NCBI GenBank assembly: GCA_910587095.1
Contig: CAJUMJ010000018.1
Span: 1 to 49,196, forward strand
DNA from: an uncultured Lachnospiraceae bacterium
Lineage (GTDB): Bacteria > Bacillota > Clostridia > Lachnospirales > Lachnospiraceae
DNA length: 49,196 nt
Direction: 5' to 3'
The position numbers and the translations under genes are program-made. This document shows positions 1 to 6,868 of the stretch, piece by piece. The notes below the pieces were generated by a model that did not search any database, had not been told where the DNA came from, and worked only from the letters and a program-made list of their open reading frames with translations. Numbering within the stretch: position 1 is the first letter of the stretch; each line of letters starts with the position of its first letter.

Positions 1-72
1 ATCCTGCGGAACAAGCCCTTCGAGACTGACCATTTCCAGTGTATTTCTTTCCGACTTTTCTTTTATCAGCAT
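1..72 (-). mobile_element. IS1182-type transposase, N-terminal fragment cut by the window edge
   Basis: Reading the minus strand from the ATG at 72, the 24 visible codons begin MLIKEKSERN and continue with a VSLEGLVPQD stretch. That is the typical N-terminus of IS1182-family DDE transposases (normally VSLEDLVPxDHLLRKI). A purine-rich GGGGTGAGGAC lies just upstream as ribosome binding site. The rest of the gene lies outside the window, so intactness cannot be judged. An imperfect inverted repeat at 97-130 may belong to the element's end. The identification rests on recalled family sequence, not on a search. Confidence 0.7.
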
Positions 73-96
73 GTCCTCACCCCTGATTTTATTATA

Positions 97-130
97 TCAA
101 AAAAAGCCAGCTTTTGCTGACCTTTTTTGA
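97..130. repeat. Imperfect inverted repeat upstream of the transposase
   Basis: A TCAAAAAA run, then GCCAGC, a TTTT loop, GCTGACC and finally TTTTTTGA form a roughly 15-bp-arm hairpin with one or two mismatches. It could be the terminal inverted repeat region of the IS element or a bidirectional terminator. A second, perfect palindrome (GAGCGGAAC-tac-GTTCCGCTC, 139-159) follows directly. Confidence 0.55.
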
Positions 131-186
131 CAGTCTGGGAGCGGAACTACGTTCCGCTCTGGATTCCCCGGCGTGGAATAATCACA

Positions 187-378
187 GTTGACTTTGCACT
201 GTATGACCGAGCAGAACGGTATCTGAAAGAGCATTTAGGGAGCGACAACAAGCTAAGACCGAAAGCATGGAAAGCCGAAGTTGCCGAAGCTGAAACAGTC
301 AAGAAGTGTGTGGAACAGGCAATACCACCGACCAAACAGAAAAAGGAAAAACAGAAAGGCATAGATATGTCGTTATAA
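187..378 (+). pseudogene. Relaxase C-terminal remnant
   Basis: The frame is open from 127. From VDFALYDRAERYLKEHLG onward it resembles the C-terminal tail of MobA/VirD2-like relaxases of Clostridia ICEs: an ALY-x-RA-x-YL-x-HL-x-G segment, an acidic/basic coiled region with KAW, and a short basic end closing in an xMxL-type tail. The first 20 codons read through the palindrome at 139-159 and do not look like relaxase. The nuclease domain is therefore missing and the fragment appears fused to foreign sequence at an insertion or deletion boundary. It has no credible ribosome binding site. It suggests that the surrounding DNA was once a mobilisable element. Confidence 0.5.
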
Positions 379-429
379 TCATTTACAGTGGGAAAGCTAT
401 CATAATTTTCCCGTTTTGACATTCAGACG

Positions 430-462
430 GAAAGGAAAAGATTTCGCGCTATGTAATTAGCT
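430..462. repeat. Repeat unit B, copy 1 (single half-site)
   Basis: The stretch from GGAAAGGAAAAG through ATTTCGCGCT to ATGTAATTAGCTG recurs at 3449-3503. Copy 1 lacks exactly the 21 bp that lie between the two TTTCGCGC half-sites of the second copy. It is therefore a one-unit slippage version of that operator. Confidence 0.8.
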
Positions 463-540
463 GTCTAATGTAACAAACTTTCATACAGCATAAGCCTTCC
501 GGTTTCGGAGGGCTATTTTTCTGAAATGCTTGAAAAAGGC
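463..540. repeat. Repeat unit A, copy 1
   Basis: About 78 bp running from GTCTAATG through CAAACTTTCATACA, a terminator hairpin and CTTGAAAAAGG match 3354-3430 with scattered substitutions. The two copies bracket the blaI-blaR1-like module in direct orientation. Confidence 0.8.
493..520 (+). terminator. Rho-independent terminator in repeat A copy 1
   Basis: AGCCTTCCG and CGGAGGGCT pair (one mismatch) around a 4-nt loop and are followed by ATTTTT. It sits after a half operator with no gene in between, so the transcription unit it once ended appears to be lost. Confidence 0.7.
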
Positions 541-685
541 TTATTTTGCGGGATTTCTTGCAGTAGAGATTATTCTTTTCATCACATTTTTAAGAATAGA
601 AGCGCGTACATTTTTAGAGGCTTTAAACATTGCGGCGGCCTTGCCCGGAAAAATGCACACCCTTTTGAAAGATTGAAGAATAAGA

Positions 686-748
686 AAATATCCGCTAAAA
701 AGTATCTCATGGCGCATTTTAGAAACAAGATATTTTTTAGCGGATATT
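686..748. repeat. Long hairpin, about 20-bp arms
   Basis: AATATCCGCTAAAAA-x-TATC at 687-706 is matched by GATA-x-TTTTTAGCGGATATT at 729-748 with one mismatched position and a 22-nt loop. There is no T-tract in terminator position. An origin, transfer-origin or small non-autonomous element end are all possible. Confidence 0.65.
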
Positions 749-776
749 ATTTGCTTTAACGGTGGACGTGTAAGCG

Positions 777-930
777 CTATTCTCGCAGTTCTTTGTTGAC
801 CAAATAACAATCGCCATACCCTGTTTTCTCTAAAAACAGTTCTTTGCAGTCGGTAAAGCCGAGCTGGGTAGGCGAACATACCATAACGCGAGCTAAGGGC
901 GTTCTGTTTGCTTATATAGCGGTCATTATG
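777..930 (-). pseudogene. Decayed C-terminal gene fragment, unidentified
   Basis: On the minus strand one frame reads a coherent, globular-looking segment, ANRTPLARVMVCSPTQLG, followed by TDCKELFLEKTGYGDCYLVN and a stop at 777-779. The frame is interrupted upstream by a TAA just before ANRTP, after an in-frame NIMTAI. Composition and conservative pattern look protein-like, but I cannot name the family. No start or ribosome binding site survives. It is probably a remnant of an accessory gene of the same mobile element. Confidence 0.3.
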
Positions 931-1003
931 TTCATGTACGGTAAAGAAGCAAGAAATAGACCACCAGCACCACGCTATTCCGAAAAAAACAAAAGACAAG
1001 TAT

Positions 1004-1146
1004 TGTGGAAATGTGTATAACAGAATATGGAATTATGGATAACTCTATTCACAGGACATGGAAAAGCTAAAGTGCAGCTTTCCCACGTCCTGCAAACTTA
1101 AGTTACCAACAATTCCTTGAGATAGCCAGTTATACACATTCCCACA
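1004..1146. repeat. Nested dyad symmetry with DnaA-box-like arms
   Basis: TGTGGAAATGTGTATAAC (1004-1021) is the inverse of GTTATACACATTCCCACA (1129-1146) with one mismatch. Each arm contains TTATACACA, which fits the DnaA box pattern TTATNCACA. Nested inside, GGACATGGAAAAGCT (1054-1068) pairs with AGCTTTCCCACGTCC (1076-1090) with two mismatches. Confidence 0.6.
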
Positions 1147-1229
1147 AATCCAAAATTTTCCTCAAATCGCTTGAAAATAGAGGTTTCTTATAGAAAAAGT
1201 TTGGATTTCTCAAATATCTATTTAGGGTA

Positions 1230-1280
1230 TTGCCTTATAACCTACATAGTGTTAATATAATTACATACCTACAAAATGTT
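1230..1280 (+). promoter_or_regulatory. blaI promoter with two candidate BlaI operators
   Basis: TTGCCT (1230-1235) and TAATAT (1253-1258) with a 17-bp spacer form a plausible sigma-A promoter. Two copies of the pattern TACA-N3-TGTT lie at 1243-1253 and 1270-1280. One overlaps the spacer and -10 box, the other is just downstream, as expected for autorepression by a BlaI-type dimer. The usual BlaI/MecI dyad has a 2-nt rather than 3-nt centre, so operator identity is inferred. Confidence 0.5.
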
Positions 1281-1300
1281 GAGGTGAAAAGGAGGACAAT

Positions 1301-1675
1301 ATGGCAAAGCAAATTTCGGAATCCGAACTGGTACTAATGAAAATCATTTGGAAGAATGGAGGAGCGGCTTTATACTCCCTCATCATGGAGGAACTGGAAA
1401 AAGATAAAAATGAATGGAAAAACAACACTGTACTTACTTTGCTTTCCCGGCTGGGCGAAAAAAAGTTTTTGAAAGTCAAGAAAATCGGCAGACGGAATGA
1501 ATATGTGGCTACGGTAACAGAAGCAGAATATCAGACCATGCAGACACATAGTTTTCTTGATAAAGTCTATGGTGGGAATGTAAAAAATTTAGTGTCAACA
1601 TTGTTGCGGCAGGATATTCTTTCAGCAGACGAACTAAAAGAGATAGAATCATTTTGGAGAAAAGAAAATGAATGA
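1301..1675 (+). CDS. blaI: BlaI/MecI/CopY-family repressor
   Basis: This 124-residue winged-helix repressor has the usual family length. The N-terminal domain (about residues 1-75) starts ISESELVLMKIIW and carries the recognition helix around NTVLTLLSRL and the wing around KKIGRRNEYVATV. Residues 76-124 form the dimerisation helix. BlaI and MecI are inactivated by cleavage at an Asn-Phe bond in this helix; here the comparable place reads NVKNLVSTLL, so the exact cleavage bond is uncertain. GGAGG lies 6-7 nt before the ATG. The next gene, a BlaR1-type sensor, overlaps its end by 8 nt, so the two are co-translated. It presumably represses its own operon. No beta-lactamase gene is adjacent, so the regulated target is unknown. 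Confidence 0.9.
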   Translation: MAKQISESELVLMKIIWKNGGAALYSLIMEELEKDKNEWKNNTVLTLLSRLGEKKFLKVKKIGRRNEYVATVTEAEYQTMQTHSFLDKVYGGNVKNLVSTLLRQDILSADELKEIESFWRKENE

Positions 1676-3260
1676 GTTTATTAAAGTTTTATTGTCATTG
1701 ACCGTTTCCGGTACACTACTGTTGTTGCTCATTTTAGGATTGAAGCAGTTTTACAAAAATAGATTTAGCAGGCGTTGGCAGTATTATATTTGGATAATTG
1801 TTGTATTTCGGTTTCTGCTTCCATTTACACCCGATACTACGATTGTTGGTAGTCTGTTTGAAAAATTGGGTACAACTTCAATAACGAATGAGAATCCCAT
1901 AAATTTTAATATGCCAGTTAAAGCAAATATAGGCAATAATGAAAGGGAACAGGAACGGGAAAATGCGAATATAAATACCACTACTGTTATACATAATTCG
2001 CTAAATGTCTATACTGGTATTTTTCTTGTATGGGCAGTATTGGTATTAGTCCTTTTTGTTCGTAAGATAACGCTTTACCAAGGATTTACCCAATATATCA
2101 AAGCGGGCAATACAGAGGTATCTGATATTAAGACCTTGAATTTACTATCCGATTGTGAAGAAAAACTGAACATTAAAGCAGGAGTAGAATTATATCGTAA
2201 TGTGCTGATTACTTCGCCTATGTTGATTGGCTTCTTTCGCCAAAGTATTGTGTTGCCTGTTGGGGAACTGGAAGATAAGGAATTATCTTATATCTTTGTG
2301 CATGAGTTAATTCACTACAAGCAGAAAGATATGTTTTATAAGTGGTTGATACAGATTGTTGTCTGCATCCACTGGTTTAACCCTTTTATTTATCTGTTGG
2401 AAAAAGAAGTAAACAAATCTTGTGAATTGTCATGTGATGAAAAGGTCATATCCATACTTGACGATAAAGCAAGGCGTGAATATGGGGATATACTGATTTC
2501 TTTTTTAAAGTCGAATAATCTTAACAAAAGCTCTTTGGCTTCCGTTACCTTGACAGAGAGCGCAGAACAAGTAAAAGAAAGGTTAGGTGCAATTATGAAT
2601 TTCAAAAAAAAGACAAAGTTAATCACCATAATATCGCTTGTGGCAGCATTCCTGCTTTCCGCTGGAGGATTTGCTATGGGGGCGTATGCGGCACAGCCAA
2701 CACCCCGAGAAAATAGAATGGATTTAGCGGAGGATATTGTGGTACAAGAAAATAACATCGGAATAAAAGAAACCATGTCAATTATCCATGAAAGTGCGGA
2801 TATTCTTTATTACGAAAATGGAAGTCCATATATACATGACATACTAACGAACAATACGGATAAACGCATTACGGAAACAGAGTATTGTATGTTAGCTTAT
2901 AACGAGAATGGTTCACCATTAAAGTTACATTGGAATTTTCTTGATAGCAGTACAGAGTGTAGTTATGAAAATCTTGTTAGGACAAAAACAAGCATTTTGC
3001 CAAATCAAACAGAAGGTTATAATGGTGGCTGGTCATTGTATGACGGTGAGCTAACGGAAAATATGCCAAAGGTTGAAAGTGGTGAAACGGATGATGTCAC
3101 ATACGCACTATTTTGTTTAAAACAAGTTGTTTTTGATGACGGAACAATTTGGAATAATCCGAACTATGATAGTTGGTTTAAGGATTATATGGGGAAAAAG
3201 ATAAATATAGACGAATTACAAAGTTATTATCCGCATAATTACGAGTTAGAATTAGACTGA
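1668..3260 (+). CDS. BlaR1-like M56 membrane metalloprotease sensor with a non-PBP output domain
   Basis: This is a 530-residue membrane protein. N-terminal hydrophobic helices (about 5-25, 38-53, 115-132) are followed by an M56 peptidase domain with zinc motif HELIH at 212-216 and a downstream ELSCDEK motif. Another membrane helix lies near 318-340. In BlaR1/MecR1 the C-terminal extracellular domain is a penicillin-binding fold with SxxK. Here the last ~170 residues show no SxxK/KTG signature and instead resemble the DUF5780-type beta-rich domain (NGSPYIHDI, DDGTIWNNPNY). The protease half would cleave the BlaI partner, while the sensed ligand is probably not a beta-lactam. The start overlaps blaI. 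Confidence 0.85.
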   Translation: MNEFIKVLLSLTVSGTLLLLLILGLKQFYKNRFSRRWQYYIWIIVVFRFLLPFTPDTTIVGSLFEKLGTTSITNENPINFNMPVKANIGNNEREQERENANINTTTVIHNSLNVYTGIFLVWAVLVLVLFVRKITLYQGFTQYIKAGNTEVSDIKTLNLLSDCEEKLNIKAGVELYRNVLITSPMLIGFFRQSIVLPVGELEDKELSYIFVHELIHYKQKDMFYKWLIQIVVCIHWFNPFIYLLEKEVNKSCELSCDEKVISILDDKARREYGDILISFLKSNNLNKSSLASVTLTESAEQVKERLGAIMNFKKKTKLITIISLVAAFLLSAGGFAMGAYAAQPTPRENRMDLAEDIVVQENNIGIKETMSIIHESADILYYENGSPYIHDILTNNTDKRITETEYCMLAYNENGSPLKLHWNFLDSSTECSYENLVRTKTSILPNQTEGYNGGWSLYDGELTENMPKVESGETDDVTYALFCLKQVVFDDGTIWNNPNYDSWFKDYMGKKINIDELQSYYPHNYELELD

Positions 3261-3311
3261 AAACAATCATAAATCACTGTACCCTTTTGGGAGGAAAGGA
3301 GGGAGTTTTCT

Positions 3312-3359
3312 ATGGCTTGCACAAAAGTATACAAAGAATATCATATCACCGGTGTCTAA
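3312..3359 (+). CDS. 15-codon ORF with a strong Shine-Dalgarno, probably a truncated gene head
   Basis: AGGAAAGGAGGG precedes ATG at 3312. The frame encodes MACTKVYKEYHITGV and stops exactly where repeat A copy 2 begins. The strong ribosome binding site with an abrupt stop at a repeat boundary suggests the beginning of a gene cut off by recombination. A leader peptide is the alternative. Confidence 0.3.
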   Translation: MACTKVYKEYHITGV

Positions 3360-3430
3360 TGAAGCAAACTTTCATACAACATAAGCCTTCCGGTTTTGGA
3401 GGGCTATTTTTTCGCAAGTCTTGAAAAAGG
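3354..3430. repeat. Repeat unit A, copy 2
   Basis: Diverged direct copy of 463-540. It contains the terminator AGCCTTCCG/TGGAGGGCT with a T-run at about 3384-3412, which would end blaR1 transcription. Confidence 0.8.
3384..3412 (+). terminator. Rho-independent terminator after the blaI-blaR1 module
   Basis: AGCCTTCCG pairs with the GGAGGGCT arm around a short T-rich loop and is followed by ATTTTTT. It lies between blaR1 and the LytTR operon and is the homologue of the terminator at 493-520. Confidence 0.75.
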
Positions 3431-3448
3431 TAGTTAAGAGAGCTTTTG

Positions 3449-3530
3449 GAAAGGAAAAGATTTCGCGCCTTAAATGGAGCATTTCGCGCTATGTAATTAG
3501 CTGATAAAGTATTGGTGACGATATATAAAA
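3449..3530 (+). promoter_or_regulatory. Repeat unit B copy 2: direct-repeat operator and promoter of the LytTR operon
   Basis: TTTCGCGC occurs at 3461-3468 and again at 3482-3489, a period of exactly 21 bp (two helical turns). That is the geometry of AgrA/LytTR-type sites. A TATATAA -10 candidate lies at 3522-3528, with no good -35 at the matching distance, as expected for an activator-dependent promoter. The same arrangement recurs at 5758-5786 before the downstream operon. Confidence 0.6.
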
Positions 3531-3567
3531 ATATGGATATATATGTTTTGAAAGGAAGAAATGATAT

Positions 3568-4290
3568 ATGAGGATTGCAGTTTGTGATGATGACCGGGCA
3601 ATCCGGGACGAAATTTCCCGGCTGGTAAAAAAGCAGATGCCAGAAGCAGATATTGCGGCATACCAGTCAGGGGAAGAAATGATAAGTGCCGGAGAAGATT
3701 TTGATATTTCCTTCCTTGATATTGAAATGGGAAAAGTATCCGGTATGGATATAGCAAGGCATATCAGGGAGAAAGAAGCAAGCCTTACACAAAGGAGCAT
3801 TCTTATTTTTGTGACAGGATATCGGGAATACATGGAGGAGGCGTTTGATGTAAACGCTTTCCATTATCTGATAAAGCCCATTGATCCGGAAAAGTTTGCA
3901 GAGGTTTTTGATCGGGCAAGGAAAGAAATGTCAGCTTTTGACGAGCAGAATAAAAAACAGATCATGGTTAAAACCTCTGGCATACAGCAGAAAATATGGC
4001 TGAGAGATATTTATTATATAGAAAGCGGCAACAAAAAAGTGATTATCCATACAACGGGTGGGATATTGGAAGTTTATGGAAAAATGGAAGAATTTGAAAG
4101 CAGTTTGGGAAATAGTTTTTACCGCTGCCACAGGTGTTATCTTGTCAATATGGAGAAAATCTCCGCTTACAGTATGGGCAATATACAGGTGACAAATGGG
4201 GATAATCTGCTCTTTGCAAGGAAGAAATATTCTGATTTTATCAAAAACTATATGCGCTACGTAAAAAACGGAGGGATCGTCAATGTCTGA
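3568..4290 (+). CDS. LytTR-family response regulator (AgrA/LytT type)
   Basis: A 240-residue cytoplasmic regulator. The receiver domain (1-120) has the acidic cluster CDDD near the N-terminus, phospho-acceptor D51 in FLDIEMG, a VTGY switch Thr, and the conserved Lys in LIKPID. The C-terminal LytTR DNA-binding domain (about 135-235) carries the typical IYYIES and FYRCHRCYLVN segments. GAAAGGAAG precedes the ATG. The kinase gene overlaps its end by 8 nt. The 21-bp-period repeat upstream of this gene and upstream of the 5888 operon is a good candidate for its own binding site, implying autoregulation plus control of the downstream operon. No AgrD-like peptide gene was found. Confidence 0.92.
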   Translation: MRIAVCDDDRAIRDEISRLVKKQMPEADIAAYQSGEEMISAGEDFDISFLDIEMGKVSGMDIARHIREKEASLTQRSILIFVTGYREYMEEAFDVNAFHYLIKPIDPEKFAEVFDRARKEMSAFDEQNKKQIMVKTSGIQQKIWLRDIYYIESGNKKVIIHTTGGILEVYGKMEEFESSLGNSFYRCHRCYLVNMEKISAYSMGNIQVTNGDNLLFARKKYSDFIKNYMRYVKNGGIVNV

Positions 4291-5743
4291 AATGCTTTTG
4301 ATTCCGATTTTTATTTATCTGACTGACAGTATAGTAAGCGGTTTTTATGCAATGAATTTTCTGAAAGAAAAATACAGGAAAGGGGTTACGCTGGCAGTAT
4401 GGGGTACAGTTTGGTTCCTTCTTGAGATTGTGGTGTTTGAAATATTGGGTGGCAGATTTCCGGTCGGGGAAGTTGCAGGGATAGTCTTAAATGTTTGTAT
4501 CCTGCTGTTTATGCAGCTTCTTTTCTTTGAAAAGGATATGCAGAAACAGCTTTTTGTTACTTTTAGTTATATGGCAGGAAAAGAAACAGTGAAATATATG
4601 GTTCATGTATTTGCGGTTGCATTGAGTGGACTATGGGATCAGATTATGGGGTGTTTCATTGCGGAAGAGAGCATAAATACGGTAGAAAAAGCGTTGGGCT
4701 GGATCAAGATATCGAATACTTTTTTCGTAGCCTTGTATGTACTGTTTTATACACTGCTGTTGTATGGATATTTATCTTTGTTAAGCAGAAAATTTGTAAA
4801 AAAAGAGTACCCGTTGCAGAAACATGAGAACATTTTTCTGATTTTACCCTGTGTTGCGGCATTGTGTATTTCGGTGCTGGTCAAGATGGTGGTTATATCG
4901 GTTGAAAATGGAATGACGGTAATCATTTATGATACCGTTCCGGCGACAAAATTCCTGATACCTGTGATTTGTGCGCTGTTGCTCTCTACCATTATTGCAA
5001 GTGTCGTGCTGTTCCAGAAACTGCTGCAGTACAACGAGGAAACGAGGAGATGTGCCATACTGGAAAATCAAGTGCTGCAGATGCAGAGAGAGGTTGTGGA
5101 AATACAGGATATCTATACGGATATGCGCGGACTCCGGCATGATATGAGGAGTCATATAGCGAATGTCTCTCTGCTTGTGAAAAGTGCGGTGGGTTCAGTA
5201 AGTGAAGAACTGGAAAGCTATATCGGTAAAATGGAGGAAACTGTCAGCCGGTTGGATTTTACCTGTCAGACGGGAAATCCGATCACAGATATTATCATCC
5301 ATCAAAAAGGGCAGGAGGCGGAGAAAAAACAGATTCCATTTCAGGTTGACTTTACTTATCCGTCAAAACTGTTGATCGATGTTTATGATGTTGCTGTTAT
5401 CCTGAACAATGCACTGGAAAACGCCATAGAAGCGTGCGGCAGGGTGATATGCGGTGATGGTGCGGTAGAAAAACAGATAAAGTTATTTTCTTATGTAAAA
5501 GGTAATCTGTTTTTTATAGAAGTAGAAAATGATTTTTCCGGGGAAGTTGTAATGGAGAAAGAGAGCGGCCTGCCCATTAGCAGCAAGGTAAATGGCAAGC
5601 TGCATGGTCTTGGATTATCAAATGTTCAGAGATGCGCCAGAAAGTATAAGGGCGATATTGACATTGTAATTTCTGATTCGAGCGGCAGAAAGAAATTTAC
5701 CCTTACGGTTATGATGAATGGAAAACCTGTAGCGGAAGCGTAA
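4283..5743 (+). CDS. AgrC-like GHKL sensor histidine kinase
   Basis: This 486-residue kinase has a long N-terminal multi-helix membrane region (about residues 1-250, six to seven hydrophobic segments), a short coiled linker (QVLQMQREVVEIQ), and an H-box LRHDMRSH with phospho-acceptor about H286. The C-terminal HATPase_c/GHKL domain has N-box NNALENAIEAC and G-box HGLGLSNV. The architecture matches AgrC/ComD/VirS-type kinases that sense peptides at the membrane. It is translationally coupled to the LytTR regulator. The signal is unknown, because no AgrB/AgrD gene is nearby. Confidence 0.9.
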   Translation: MSEMLLIPIFIYLTDSIVSGFYAMNFLKEKYRKGVTLAVWGTVWFLLEIVVFEILGGRFPVGEVAGIVLNVCILLFMQLLFFEKDMQKQLFVTFSYMAGKETVKYMVHVFAVALSGLWDQIMGCFIAEESINTVEKALGWIKISNTFFVALYVLFYTLLLYGYLSLLSRKFVKKEYPLQKHENIFLILPCVAALCISVLVKMVVISVENGMTVIIYDTVPATKFLIPVICALLLSTIIASVVLFQKLLQYNEETRRCAILENQVLQMQREVVEIQDIYTDMRGLRHDMRSHIANVSLLVKSAVGSVSEELESYIGKMEETVSRLDFTCQTGNPITDIIIHQKGQEAEKKQIPFQVDFTYPSKLLIDVYDVAVILNNALENAIEACGRVICGDGAVEKQIKLFSYVKGNLFFIEVENDFSGEVVMEKESGLPISSKVNGKLHGLGLSNVQRCARKYKGDIDIVISDSSGRKKFTLTVMMNGKPVAEA

Positions 5744-5757
5744 TGACATACTGGAAA

Positions 5758-5823
5758 TTTCGCACCCAAAAAGGAGCAGTTCGCGCCAAACCTATGAAAA
5801 ATTTGTGCCAAGAGGCGATAAAT
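5758..5823 (+). promoter_or_regulatory. Second 21-bp-period direct repeat and promoter of the 5888-7510 operon
   Basis: TTTCGCAC (5758-5765) and GTTCGCGC (5779-5786) again lie 21 bp apart, and the spacer shares GGAGCA with the site at 3461-3489. A GATAAAT -10 candidate lies at 5817-5823, 31 bp beyond the second half-site. The corresponding distance upstream of the LytTR gene is 33 bp. No consensus -35 is present. Confidence 0.6.
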
Positions 5824-5887
5824 ACAAAGACAGCATTCTGGTGTGCTGTCTGCTGCAAAAAATTTGAATAGAGAGGAGAAGGAATGT

Positions 5888-6829
5888 ATGTCAGTTGGTA
5901 TTTCAGACAGGATTTCTGCATATCAAACAACATTTTCCGGGAGGGATAGGAAGACGCTGGCGGCGCAGGGGGCATTAAGAATATTATCGGGAACGGGAAG
6001 CAACAGTCGGGACAGCCTAAGTCTTTCTGACAGTGCAGGGAGTTTTTCAAAGAAATCCATAGCGGCACTGATAGACAAAAGTGCAAATGTATCTGCAAGT
6101 GAATTATCCTTTTATTTTGCAAACTATAATAATCCAAGCGCTATTCTGGATGCGATCAACTTTGGGGAGAATGTGTCCTGTGGATATAATCCTGATTTTA
6201 AGGATTATGGTGTTATGTATTTTGATTATAACGGAAGCAGACAGGTTGTGCCAAATTATGCGGTGCCGAAAATCAACGCAAATTCTATGTCAGGTATTCA
6301 TGCTGTAAACAATTCTCTGGTTTTAAAGAATAAAAGCTATTACGCATGGACTGCATTAAATGGTAGCCGATACGCATGGGCTGTTAATAACGGTATAATC
6401 GGATATGTACAATCAGAATCATTATTAGCAGAGAATAGGGGCACCAATTATAGGATGGAAATGGGAAAAGCAGGAGATATTTTGTCTACATTGGCACAGG
6501 GAAGGAGTCTGTGGGGCGAATTATACAGCAGGAAGGAAGTTTTATCGACTTGTGAGAAAGTCGGGATAACCCCAGGGTTCTTTTCCATAGATGCAGGCGC
6601 TGGGAAGCATACCTATATCCTGCAGGAATCTGGTAACGTAATAAATGTGGATAAGAACATTGCGCGGTGGAATAACATGAATTGGATAGAGATTGGCTAT
6701 AAAGAGGGGGACACATTTTCTATTTATGGCAATGAGTATGCCATAGACAGCAGCGGACATATCCATGTTTCAGTAGATGATACGTTTACATCAACTGATG
6801 TTATTTTTCCAAAGCGTTCCACGCAATAG
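5888..6829 (+). CDS. Leaderless protein of unknown function, LytTR-operon target
   Basis: A 313-residue protein. The ATG at 5888 is chosen because AGGAG lies 9 nt upstream; an in-frame GTG at 5843 lacks one. It has no Sec signal peptide, no membrane helix and no anchor motif. The N-terminal ~60 residues are Ser/Gly/Ala-rich and look disordered (ISDRISAYQTTFSG). Residues about 60-200 are aromatic-rich with two YAWA/YAWT motifs. The C-terminal ~90 residues look like a compact beta domain (IEIGYKEGDTFSIYGNEYAI, HIHVSVDD). I do not recognise the family. Its position behind the second LytTR-type operator and before a DUF6033-like gene suggests one regulated system, possibly non-classically exported proteins. 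Confidence 0.75.
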   Translation: MSVGISDRISAYQTTFSGRDRKTLAAQGALRILSGTGSNSRDSLSLSDSAGSFSKKSIAALIDKSANVSASELSFYFANYNNPSAILDAINFGENVSCGYNPDFKDYGVMYFDYNGSRQVVPNYAVPKINANSMSGIHAVNNSLVLKNKSYYAWTALNGSRYAWAVNNGIIGYVQSESLLAENRGTNYRMEMGKAGDILSTLAQGRSLWGELYSRKEVLSTCEKVGITPGFFSIDAGAGKHTYILQESGNVINVDKNIARWNNMNWIEIGYKEGDTFSIYGNEYAIDSSGHIHVSVDDTFTSTDVIFPKRSTQ

Positions 6830-6868
6830 ATTTTGAAAGATCATTTTTGTTAAGAGAGAGGAGAAAGC

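Larger units (their letters stand above)
379..1260. other. Gene-poor accessory stretch rich in palindromes
   Basis: No convincing gene is present apart from a decayed fragment at 777-930. The stretch holds a half operator (442-449), a terminator (493-520), a 20-bp-arm hairpin (686-748) and two nested dyads (1004-1146). Longer open frames here lack ribosome binding sites and read through these palindromes. It looks like degenerate integrative-element DNA. Confidence 0.6.

Noticed and set aside
541..999. A 152-codon minus-strand frame
   Set aside because: It reads through the long hairpin at 686-748 and has no ribosome binding site; a different minus frame at 777-930 looks more protein-like.
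1301..3260. Beta-lactam resistance locus
   Set aside because: The regulator pair is bla-like, but there is no beta-lactamase or PBP gene in the window and the sensor domain is not a penicillin-binding fold.
3261..5887. AgrD/AgrB peptide pheromone genes beside the AgrC-like kinase
   Set aside because: No short Cys-containing peptide frame with a ribosome binding site and no AgrB-like membrane protein was seen.
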